Origin: Nocardioidaceae bacterium
GTDB lineage: Bacteria; Actinomycetota; Actinomycetes; Propionibacteriales; Nocardioidaceae
Assembly (NCBI GenBank): GCA_013813125.1
Contig: JACCSH010000296.1
Location: 1 to 14,151, forward strand
Reading direction: 5' to 3'
Length of the DNA stretch: 14,151 bases
Shown here: one piece after another, positions 7,817-14,151 of the stretch
Layout: each line of letters begins with the position of its first letter
Numbering within the stretch: the stretch's first letter is position 1
Position numbers and translations under genes: made by a program
Notes under the pieces: model-generated
The model's database searches: none
The model's input: only the letters and a program-made list of their open reading frames with translations
What the model was told of the DNA's origin: nothing

Positions 7817-7822
7817 TAACCT
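7817..7822 (+). promoter_or_regulatory. Candidate -10 box of bioA (TAACCT), near-leaderless
   Basis: TAACCT fits TANNNT and ends 9 nt before the bioA ATG, so the transcript would have only about 0-3 nt of leader. The spacer (CACCTCACC) has no purine-rich ribosome site, which agrees with this. The GTTAC half of a BioQ-like site (remembered as TGAAC-N3-GTTAC) is visible on the minus strand at 7816-7820, but its partner is poor, so BioQ control is only a possibility. Confidence 0.45.
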
Positions 7823-7831
7823 CACCTCACC

Positions 7832-9127
7832 ATGCAGCCAATCTCGCTGACCCGAAGTCGAGATATTCTCGACTTCGACCGCAGGCACGTCTGGCACCCC
7901 TACACGTCGATGACCCGCCCGGAGACGACCACTCTGATCGAGAGCGCCGACGGCATTCGTCTCACCACCTCCGACGGGCGTGAGCTCATTGACGCGATGT
8001 CATCGTGGTGGTGTGCGATTCACGGCTATCGCCACCCCCAGATTGTCGACGCCGTACGACGCCAGGCCGCCTCCATGTCGCACGTGATGTTCGGAGGGCT
8101 GACGCATCGACCGGCTGTGGCGCTCGCCGAGGCGCTGATCGACATCACACCCGAGGCCCTTCGGCACGTCTTTTTCGCCGACTCCGGCTCCGTCAGCGTG
8201 GAAGTGGCACTGAAGATGGCTGTTCAGTATCAACGGGGGCAAGGCAGACCTGAGCGAACTCGGATGATGGCCCTGTCCGGTGGCTATCACGGCGACACCG
8301 CTGGGGCGATGAGTGTGTGCGATCCCGTCGGCGGAATGCATTCGATGTTCGCAGGGATTCTCCCGCGGCAGCTCTTTGCCGCCCGACCACCCGCTGGCAT
8401 TGCCGCAGACTTCACGGCCTGGGAGCACCAGACGCGACAACTGGCAGATCGGCATGCTCGCGAGCTGGCAGGCATCGTCTGCGAACCGGTGCTTCAAGGC
8501 GCCGGTGGCATGCACGTCTACAACCCACGGTGTCTGACGGTGCTGCGCGAGATCGCCGACGAACACGGACTGGTGTTGATCTTCGATGAGATCGCCACCG
8601 GTTTCGGGCGAACAGGTGAGTACTTCGCCGCTCAACATGGCGACGTCACCCCTGACGTCATGTGTGTCGGGAAGGCTCTGACAGGCGGCTACCTGACGCT
8701 CGCCGCCACTCTCTGCACGACCCAGGTGGCGCGCGGGATCAGCGCCAGTGACTCCGGAGTGCTGATGCATGGTCCGACCTTCATGGCCAATCCTCTTGCC
8801 TGCGCGGCTGCGTCAGCGAACCTGTCACTCCTCTCGGCCGGCGGCTGGCGAGACGACGTCCGGAGAATAGAGGGTCAGCTGTCACGACAACTGACCCCCG
8901 CCCGGTCGGTTCCAGCCGTGACCGATGTTCGAATCCTGGGCGCGGTCGGCATCATTCAGCTCGACCACCCCGTGGACGTGGCCGCCGCCAGCCAGTCCGC
9001 GATGGCTCGGGGGGTATGGATTCGGCCGTTCCGAGACCTCATCTACACGATGCCGCCCTATCTCACCGACGACTCGGACCTCAGCACGGTCTGCGAGGCG
9101 CTGGTGGCCGCGGCGAGGGAGGGCTGA
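7832..9127 (+). CDS. bioA: Adenosylmethionine-8-amino-7-oxononanoate aminotransferase BioA
   Basis: A 431-residue class III PLP aminotransferase that converts 8-amino-7-oxononanoate to 7,8-diaminopelargonate with S-adenosylmethionine as amino donor. BioA hallmarks are WHPYTSM (21-27, including the active-site Tyr), MSSWWCAIHGY (56-66), DSGSVSVEVALKMA (117-130), the PLP-site aspartate in FDEIATGFGRTG (251-262), and the Schiff-base lysine Lys281 in CVGKALTGGY. HGPTFMANPLACAA (313-326) is also typical. Full length, with no missing residues. The ATG at 7832 has no Shine-Dalgarno, and a TAACCT box lies just upstream. bioF begins 2 nt after its stop, so bioA-bioF-bioD form an operon in the mycobacterial order. 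Confidence 0.97.
   Translation: MQPISLTRSRDILDFDRRHVWHPYTSMTRPETTTLIESADGIRLTTSDGRELIDAMSSWWCAIHGYRHPQIVDAVRRQAASMSHVMFGGLTHRPAVALAEALIDITPEALRHVFFADSGSVSVEVALKMAVQYQRGQGRPERTRMMALSGGYHGDTAGAMSVCDPVGGMHSMFAGILPRQLFAARPPAGIAADFTAWEHQTRQLADRHARELAGIVCEPVLQGAGGMHVYNPRCLTVLREIADEHGLVLIFDEIATGFGRTGEYFAAQHGDVTPDVMCVGKALTGGYLTLAATLCTTQVARGISASDSGVLMHGPTFMANPLACAAASANLSLLSAGGWRDDVRRIEGQLSRQLTPARSVPAVTDVRILGAVGIIQLDHPVDVAAASQSAMARGVWIRPFRDLIYTMPPYLTDDSDLSTVCEALVAAAREG
9115..9123 (+). promoter_or_regulatory. Ribosome-binding site of bioF
   Basis: GAGGGAGGG ends 6 nt before the GTG at 9130, inside the last codons of bioA. It decides the bioF start, since the frame is open further upstream within bioA. 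Confidence 0.75.
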
Positions 9128-9129
9128 GT

Positions 9130-10290
9130 GTGATCGACGAGGCCGAGTCCCGCGATCCCCACGTCCAGCTGCCGCGATGGCTGGCGGCTCGACGCTTCGA
9201 GCGCGCTGAGGCGGGCCTTCAGCGGCACCTGAGCCCACGGGGACCCAGCAGCCTGCTGGTCGACCTGGCCGGCAACGACTATCTCGGTCTGGGCACAGAT
9301 CCGCGCGTCAGCCGGGCCGCCGCACAGGCTGCGCTGACGTGGGGCGCCGGTGCCGGCGCCTCTAGGTTGGTCACCGGCAGCCTGCAGCTGCACTCCGAAC
9401 TGGAGGCGGGGTTGGCGCAGTTCACCGGTCGGGAGGCGGCACTGGTCTTCTCCACCGGCTACCAGGCGAACCTGGGGGTGATCAGCGCGTTGGCCGACCG
9501 GGACACCCTGATCGTGAGTGACGCGCATGTGCACGCCTCGCTGGTCGACGGATGCCGTCTCGCCCACCCTGGCCGACTTGTTGTGGTCGCGCACAACGAC
9601 CTTGATGCCGTCGCCACCGCCCTTCGAAGTCGGTGGCAGCCGCGGGCGGTCGTCTTGGCCGAGTCGGTCTACTCAGTTCTTGGCGACGCCGCTCCGCTGA
9701 CTGACCTCGCTGCCCTGGTGGAAGAGCACGGCGCTCTGCTCGTCGTGGACGAGGCACACGCCATCGCGGTCGCGGGCCCGGGCGGGCGGGGCCTGGTTGC
9801 CGCAGCGGGGCTGGTTGGCCGACCAGACATCGTGACAACGCTGACCTTGTCGAAGGCGCTGGCAAGTCAAGGTGGGGCTGCGCTCGGCTCGTCAGCGATC
9901 ATCGAGCACCTAGTCAACACGGCGAGGCCCTTCATCTACGACACGGCTCTCGCACCGGCTGCGACGGCCGCGGCACATGAGGCGTTGCGCGTCGTCTGCG
10001 CGGAACCGGCGTTACCCGCTCGCGCGCTGGAGCTGGCTGGCCGCTTGGCGGCCGGCGTTGGTCTCCCTCGTCCCGCTGGAGCGGTGATGTCGCTGCCCAT
10101 GCGGACTCCCGCACATGCCCTCGAGACGCAGAGTCTGCTTGCGGAAGCGGGCTATCGGGTCGGATGTTTTCGGCCGCCTTCGGTTCCGGACGGACTCAGC
10201 CGGATTCGGCTCACCGCTCGGGCGTCGTTGACCGACGGCCAGGTCGACGACGTCATCTGCACGCTCGCAGCAGTGGTGGGGACCGGATGA
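9130..10290 (+). CDS. bioF: 8-amino-7-oxononanoate synthase BioF (KAPA synthase)
   Basis: A 386-residue PLP enzyme of the alpha-oxoamine synthase family. It condenses a pimeloyl thioester with L-alanine to give 8-amino-7-oxononanoate, the first committed step of the late biotin pathway. Visible marks: NDYLGLGTDPRV (49-60), GAGASRLVTGS (74-84), FSTGYQANLG (107-116), the cofactor-binding VVDEAHAI (205-212) and the Schiff-base lysine Lys242 in TLSKALASQGG. Length equals the usual 385 or so. The GTG start at 9130 is chosen for its strong ribosome site and its 2-nt distance from the bioA stop. bioD follows after 49 nt. All key residues are present, and alternatives in the family (Kbl, ALA synthase, serine palmitoyltransferase) are unlikely given the bio context. 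Confidence 0.96.
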   Translation: MIDEAESRDPHVQLPRWLAARRFERAEAGLQRHLSPRGPSSLLVDLAGNDYLGLGTDPRVSRAAAQAALTWGAGAGASRLVTGSLQLHSELEAGLAQFTGREAALVFSTGYQANLGVISALADRDTLIVSDAHVHASLVDGCRLAHPGRLVVVAHNDLDAVATALRSRWQPRAVVLAESVYSVLGDAAPLTDLAALVEEHGALLVVDEAHAIAVAGPGGRGLVAAAGLVGRPDIVTTLTLSKALASQGGAALGSSAIIEHLVNTARPFIYDTALAPAATAAAHEALRVVCAEPALPARALELAGRLAAGVGLPRPAGAVMSLPMRTPAHALETQSLLAEAGYRVGCFRPPSVPDGLSRIRLTARASLTDGQVDDVICTLAAVVGTG

Positions 10291-10292
10291 GC

Positions 10293-10304
10293 CGGTGGCC
10301 ACCG
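10293..10304. repeat. 12-bp perfect palindrome in the bioF-bioD gap
   Basis: CGGTGGCCACCG is a perfect palindrome just after the bioF stop. It is the only notable element in the 49-nt gap besides the bioD ribosome site. With no loop it is a poor hairpin. It may be chance in GC-rich DNA or a protein-binding site. Confidence 0.3.
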
Positions 10305-10325
10305 AGGCTCCAGGTCGGTCGATGC

Positions 10326-10332
10326 GGAGGGG
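10326..10332 (+). promoter_or_regulatory. Ribosome-binding site of bioD
   Basis: GGAGGGG lies 7 nt before the GTG at 10340 and fixes that start over the internal ATG at 10352, which would remove residues next to the P-loop. Confidence 0.75.
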
Positions 10333-10339
10333 CCCGTAG

Positions 10340-11101
10340 GTGAGGTTCCTCATGGTCACCGGTACCAACACCGGGGTGGGCAAGACTGTGGTGACAGCGG
10401 CTTTGGCCCGTCGCGCGCTCGAGTTGGGGCTCGATGTGCGCGTGGTCAAGCCGGCTCAGACCGGAGTGGCGCGATACGGCTCCCTGCACACCGAAGAGAA
10501 ACCCGACATCTCCACCATCGCGCAACTCAGCGGCTGTTCGCAGGTGCACCAGTTGATCGCTCTCGAGGACCCGCTGGCACCAGATACCGCGGCCCGGCTT
10601 CGCGGCGTGACCCTTCCGAGCGTGGAATCGATCAGCCGACACATATGTGCCCTGACCACCGGCTCTGCCGTCGTGCTGGTGGAGGGATCGGGCGGCGTCG
10701 CCGTTCGGCTCGACACCGAAGGGGGCACCTTGATCGATCTGGCGAGCCACCTCGTCGCCGGTGGTCACCTGGTCGAGTTCGTCATCGTGACAACCCTGGC
10801 CCTGGGAACGCTCAACTCCACAGAGCTGACCCTCGGCGCCTTGACCGCTGCGAACCAAGAGGTGGCAGGGCTGGTGTTCGGCTACGTACCGGATCGACTC
10901 GACCTGGCTGAGCGGTGCAACCTCGAGGAGCTGCCCCGGGTGACTGGCCTGGACGTGCTCGGTGCGGTTCCCCATGGGGTCGGGAGTTGGGAGCCAGCCC
11001 GTTTCCGCAGCGCCTGTCATTCCTGGCTCGCCGTGGACTCGCTGCTTCGAGGCAGGCCAAGCATCAGGTTCAACGGATGGACCGAACCGTCTCAGTTGTA
11101 G
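10340..11101 (+). CDS. bioD: Dethiobiotin synthetase BioD
   Basis: A 253-residue P-loop ATPase that carboxylates 7,8-diaminopelargonate and closes the ureido ring to give dethiobiotin. The P-loop GTNTGVGKT (8-16) is the exact BioD form, with catalytic Lys15. KPAQTG (37-42) carries the second conserved lysine, and VEGSGGVAVRL (114-124) is the BioD substrate loop. The protein is slightly longer than the usual 220-240 residues because of a C-terminal tail (about 240-253) without recognisable motifs. A GTG start with a strong ribosome site supports these coordinates. It is the last gene of bioAFD. Its final 10 bp overlap the 3' end of the convergent penicillin-binding protein gene, so no space is left for an intergenic terminator. 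Confidence 0.96.
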   Translation: MRFLMVTGTNTGVGKTVVTAALARRALELGLDVRVVKPAQTGVARYGSLHTEEKPDISTIAQLSGCSQVHQLIALEDPLAPDTAARLRGVTLPSVESISRHICALTTGSAVVLVEGSGGVAVRLDTEGGTLIDLASHLVAGGHLVEFVIVTTLALGTLNSTELTLGALTAANQEVAGLVFGYVPDRLDLAERCNLEELPRVTGLDVLGAVPHGVGSWEPARFRSACHSWLAVDSLLRGRPSIRFNGWTEPSQL

Positions 11102-13089
11102 AGGTCGTCGGGCAGGTCCTGCAGGATCGCCCGCACGATCGGCCCCGCGTCATGCGCGCCAGACGAACCGTTCTCGACGAGGACGGCGAATGCAAGGTCC
11201 CCCCGGAAACCGATCATCCAGGCGTTGGTTCCCAGTCGGCCGGCTTCGTCGAACTCGGCCGTCCCGGTCTTTGCGTGAACGGGCAGCCCCGGTAGGTCGA
11301 CAGTCGACCCCGTGCCGTCAGTGACCGTGAGTCGCATCATCTGCTGCAAGTCGCTGCGCAGGTTGGACTCGAGCGGACGCAGCCGGCTTCCCGGTGCCAG
11401 CTCGGGCAGCAGCGTCGGGGTTCGGGGGACACCGGAGTCGACTGCTGCGGCGATCATGGCCATCAGCAGCGGGCTTGCCTCGACCTTGCCCTGGCCGATC
11501 ATGTCGGCGGCCCTCGTCACGAGATCGGAGTCGGCAGGCACAGACCCGCTGAAGGCGTCGACTCCGAGTTGCCAGCTCGCCCCGATCCCGAACTGTGACG
11601 CCATCGTCGCCAGCTGTGCTCCGCTCAGTTCGTCCGCCCGCTGCACCACGGTGGTGTTGCAGGAGGCAGCGAACGCCTGGGCGAACGATGGGTTCGGCCC
11701 GACGATGCCAGGCTCATAGTTCTTGAAGCGCTTGCCGTCGACGACGGTGCTGTCTGGACACTGGACACTGCTGCTCGGTTGCACCACCCCTTGGTCCAGC
11801 AGGGCCGCAGCACTGACCACCTTGAAGGTGGATCCCGGCGCGTAGCGCCCGACGAACCCGGTGGGGTACGACGTCGGGCCCGGCGCGTTGGCGGCGGCCA
11901 GAATCTCTCCGGTACTCGCCTTGACGAGCACCACGGCTGTCGTGTCGGTCACGCCTGCAACTGCTTGTTCAGCGGCTGACTGGGCAGTGAAGTCGAGCGA
12001 AGTCTTCAGCGGGTCACCCGGAACAGGGTCGCGGTGCAGGACCTGGTTGAGAACCTCATCGGTGCCCTTCTCGACCAAGTTGATGGAGATGCCCGGCGTG
12101 CCGGCCAGCTCTTGCTGATAGGCCAGTTGTAAGCCGGAGACACCGATCTCGTCCGTCGGCAGGGTCAACGGTCCAGCGGACTGTAGGGCCTCTTCGTTGG
12201 CCAGAGCGACCGTGCCCAGCACCGCACGCCCCCACTCCGCAGTAGGCGCCAGTGCGCGGCGGGAGCTGTCGGTGGTGATTCCGGGCACCTCCAGGAGGCG
12301 GTCCCTCACCTGTCGGTAGTCAGGCCGTCGAAGGTCGATCACCGAGACGAACCACGTAGGTTGCGCAGCTTCGACTCTCTCCTCGAGCGCAGCCGTGTCG
12401 ATCTCCAACACGTTTGCGAGCTCGGCGTACGTGGTTGGACGCACAGCCCGTGGCTCGAGCCCGACCCGCACGATCTCCCGTTCCGGCGTGAGGGCGATCC
12501 CCTTCCGGTCCAGAATCGGCGCTCGAGATGGCAGAGTGCGCACCCGCTCGAGCGTGGTGATGTCCGTCAGGTCGGGATGGAACGTCCCCGGCAACCATTC
12601 GATCAGCCATTGCCCGTCGAGGAGCTTGGACTGCACCAGGGTCTCGTACGACCACTCCCCCGCTCCGGCGAGCTGGTGCGTGACCGTCGCGTACTGACTG
12701 CACGAGTCGTCTCCGCAGTCAAGCTCGCCGGTGAGTTCAATCCTGGTATCGGTGATTGCCAGCTCCGCGACATGGCCAGCTATCGACTTTGCTGCCAGGC
12801 CCGGGCGGTCGACGATCCCTCGCAGGGCGGCGGCCTTCACGTCGGGCACCCAGGCGGCCGCGAACTCTTCGATCGCGGCGCTGCCGGACCCCTCCACTGA
12901 GGGAGTGTCGCCTCCTGGGGCTGGGCTGTTCCCGCCGTCGCCTCCGGTGCACGCTGTCGCGACGAGAATGGCCACAGCAGCCAGTACGCCGGATCGACCA
13001 GGCACGGAGGAGGTGTGGCGAGATGGCCGCCCCAACCGCACCAGACCACCCCCACACACTCGAGAAGCGGCCAGCCTAGCCGCCGTCAT
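11092..13089 (-). CDS. Penicillin-binding transpeptidase lipoprotein (class B, NTF2-like/MecA-N type)
   Basis: A 665-residue class B PBP that would cross-link peptidoglycan outside the membrane. After a lipoprotein signal (hydrophobic 34-46, lipobox Cys47 in VATAC) and a Gly/Ser/Pro linker comes an NTF2-like MecA-N domain (about 70-170), the PBP dimer or linker domain (about 186-340) and the transpeptidase domain (about 380-660). The three active-site motifs are intact: STFK (Ser420), SCN (476-478) and KTG (607-609). Cys125 and Cys130 could form a disulfide in the NTF2-like domain. This architecture matches the mycobacterial penicillin-binding lipoprotein type (Rv2864c-like). Start: the ATG at 13089 overlaps the acyl-CoA dehydrogenase stop as ATGA, favouring coupling, but gives a long n-region before the signal helix. 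GTG codons about 10 and 17 residues downstream are alternatives. It converges on bioD with a 10-bp overlap. Confidence 0.92.
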   Translation of the reverse strand: MTAARLAASRVCGGGLVRLGRPSRHTSSVPGRSGVLAAVAILVATACTGGDGGNSPAPGGDTPSVEGSGSAAIEEFAAAWVPDVKAAALRGIVDRPGLAAKSIAGHVAELAITDTRIELTGELDCGDDSCSQYATVTHQLAGAGEWSYETLVQSKLLDGQWLIEWLPGTFHPDLTDITTLERVRTLPSRAPILDRKGIALTPEREIVRVGLEPRAVRPTTYAELANVLEIDTAALEERVEAAQPTWFVSVIDLRRPDYRQVRDRLLEVPGITTDSSRRALAPTAEWGRAVLGTVALANEEALQSAGPLTLPTDEIGVSGLQLAYQQELAGTPGISINLVEKGTDEVLNQVLHRDPVPGDPLKTSLDFTAQSAAEQAVAGVTDTTAVVLVKASTGEILAAANAPGPTSYPTGFVGRYAPGSTFKVVSAAALLDQGVVQPSSSVQCPDSTVVDGKRFKNYEPGIVGPNPSFAQAFAASCNTTVVQRADELSGAQLATMASQFGIGASWQLGVDAFSGSVPADSDLVTRAADMIGQGKVEASPLLMAMIAAAVDSGVPRTPTLLPELAPGSRLRPLESNLRSDLQQMMRLTVTDGTGSTVDLPGLPVHAKTGTAEFDEAGRLGTNAWMIGFRGDLAFAVLVENGSSGAHDAGPIVRAILQDLPDDLYN

Positions 13090-14151
13090 TGGCCACGAGG
13101 CGCACCGTGCGCCTGCGGGTTGCCAGATCCTCTGGCAGCCGAATCCCCGAGATCTGCACCGCTCTGCTCGCTGGTCCGGACGTGGGCTTGCTTCTCCGCA
13201 GGTTTGAGAGGGAGGTCTCGGGCAATGATCTCCTTCATGATCTCGGTAGTTCCGCCGTAGATGGTGTGGACGCGGGTGTCGACAAACGCCTTGGCGACCG
13301 GATGCTCGCTCATATAGCCGTAACCGCCGAACAGCTGCAGGCACGAGTCCACCACGCTCTTCTGGAGCTCGGTGGTCCACCATTTGACCTTGGCGGCGTC
13401 GGTAGCTGCCAGGCCCGCCGCCACGTGCTCCGCGATGCATCGGTCGACGTACACCCGGGCCACGTCGACCTGCGTGGCCAGCTCGGCAAGGGTGAACCTA
13501 GTGGCCTGGAAGTCGCCGATCGCTCGGCCGAAGGCCTTCCGCTCGCCGCAGTAGTCGAGCGTCAGTCGCAGCACGCGCTCGCAGGTGGCGACGGCAGCCA
13601 CAGCGATGCTCAGCCGCTCTTGCGGAAGGTTCCGCATGAGGTAGGTGAAACCTTCCCCTTCGACGCCTAGCACGTTCGCTTTCGGCACTCGCACATCGGC
13701 GAAGAAGAGCTCAGCGGTGTCCTGCGCCTTGAGACCCAGCTTGTCGAGGTTGCCGCCTCGGTCGAAGCCGTCCATGCCGCGCTCCACCACCAGCAGCGAG
13801 ATACCTCGCGCTCCGGCGGCCGGATCAGTCTTGGCCACCACTATGACAAGGTCGGCGTGAATGCCGTTGGTGATGAAGGTTTTCTGTCCGTTCAGCAGGT
13901 AGGAGTTCCCAGCACGAGATGCCGTGGCCCGGATGCCCCGGAGGTCCGAGCCGGCACCAGGCTCCGTCATGGCGATGGCAGTGATGAGCGAGCCGTCGCA
14001 GAATCCCGGCAACCACCTCGCCTGCTGCTCCGGCGTGGTGAGATCGCGCAGGTACGTCGAGCAGACGTCGGTGTGCAACGGTATGCCGACGCCGCTCGCG
14101 CCGATGGCAGCCAACTCCTCGCGCAGCACCACGTGGAAGCGGTAGTCGTCG
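13086..14151 (-). CDS. Acyl-CoA dehydrogenase (LCAD-like; 5' end missing)
   Basis: The reading frame runs off the right edge, so the N-terminal helical domain is partly missing; about 354 residues are visible. FAD-dependent acyl-CoA dehydrogenases introduce the alpha,beta double bond in fatty-acyl or related CoA thioesters and pass electrons to ETF. Visible marks are AMTEPGAGSDL and NGQKTFITNG (FAD and substrate contact), RKAFGRAIGDFQ, and QLFGGYGYMSE. The C-terminal YGGTTEIMKEIIAR has Gly where short- and medium-chain enzymes have the catalytic Glu (IYEGT). Instead, LPQERL carries a Glu (codon 13617-13619) in the helix-G position used by long-chain and isovaleryl-CoA dehydrogenases, so the enzyme should be active. 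A tail of about 38 residues follows the normal end, is low in complexity, and ends in the ATGA overlap with the PBP gene. The chain-length substrate is unknown. Confidence 0.93.
   Translation of the reverse strand, partial: DDYRFHVVLREELAAIGASGVGIPLHTDVCSTYLRDLTTPEQQARWLPGFCDGSLITAIAMTEPGAGSDLRGIRATASRAGNSYLLNGQKTFITNGIHADLVIVVAKTDPAAGARGISLLVVERGMDGFDRGGNLDKLGLKAQDTAELFFADVRVPKANVLGVEGEGFTYLMRNLPQERLSIAVAAVATCERVLRLTLDYCGERKAFGRAIGDFQATRFTLAELATQVDVARVYVDRCIAEHVAAGLAATDAAKVKWWTTELQKSVVDSCLQLFGGYGYMSEHPVAKAFVDTRVHTIYGGTTEIMKEIIARDLPLKPAEKQAHVRTSEQSGADLGDSAARGSGNPQAHGAPRGQ

Noticed and set aside
8000..8770. Minus-strand frame of 256 codons inside bioA.
   Set aside because: Antisense to a fully conserved aminotransferase; no domain or ribosome site.
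10253..11020. Minus-strand frame of 255 codons inside bioD.
   Set aside because: Antisense shadow of an intact dethiobiotin synthetase; no recognisable product.
13090..13440. Upstream extension of the PBP frame into the acyl-CoA dehydrogenase gene.
   Set aside because: It overlaps the conserved C-terminal part of the dehydrogenase in another frame and would place the lipoprotein signal far inside the protein.

Overview
The window is dense, GC-rich DNA with many GTG starts, short intergenic gaps and mycobacterial-style gene pairs (bioA-bioF-bioD, and bioB with a bsaP-type partner). This points to an actinomycete chromosome (Actinomycetota). I cannot fix the genus; something near the Propionibacteriales or related orders would fit, but that is a guess. 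Both window edges cut through genes. No RNA gene, CRISPR array, insertion sequence or prophage was seen, and no stretch over 300 bp lacks a gene.

Layout. (1) 1-678 (+): the C-terminal part of an HtrA/DegP-type serine protease with a PDZ domain. (2) 769-2760 (-): a fused TrpE-TrpG protein of the PhzE-like anthranilate synthase family, opening with six 18-bp repeats that encode a Pro/His-rich N-terminus. (3) 2857-5010 (-): a HelD-type RNA polymerase recycling ATPase. (4) 5144-6568 (+): a DHA2-type MFS efflux transporter, divergent from helD. (5) 6551-11101: a biotin island. bioB and bsaP run on the minus strand and bioA, bioF and bioD on the plus strand, around a 46-bp divergent promoter whose two transcripts both look leaderless or nearly so. 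(6) 11092-13089 (-): a class B penicillin-binding lipoprotein with an NTF2-like N-terminal domain. (7) 13086-14151 (-): an acyl-CoA dehydrogenase, cut by the right edge, whose stop codon overlaps the PBP start as ATGA.

How the genes work together. The biotin genes form one clear pathway unit: BioF makes 8-amino-7-oxononanoate, BioA aminates it to diaminopelargonate, BioD closes the ureido ring to give dethiobiotin, and BioB inserts sulfur, probably helped by the small cysteine-rich BsaP. No pimeloyl-forming genes (bioC, bioH, bioW, bioI) are in view. The helD/MFS pair could be a stress or antibiotic-response pair, but that is inference. The acyl-CoA dehydrogenase and PBP are probably co-translated although their roles look unrelated.

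I did not find a convincing wholly new system. The most notable points are the in-frame minisatellite at the start of the anthranilate synthase gene, the compact leaderless bio promoter, the bioB-bsaP coupling, the ACAD-PBP coupling, and an unusual nested inverted repeat and palindrome ahead of the anthranilate synthase gene.
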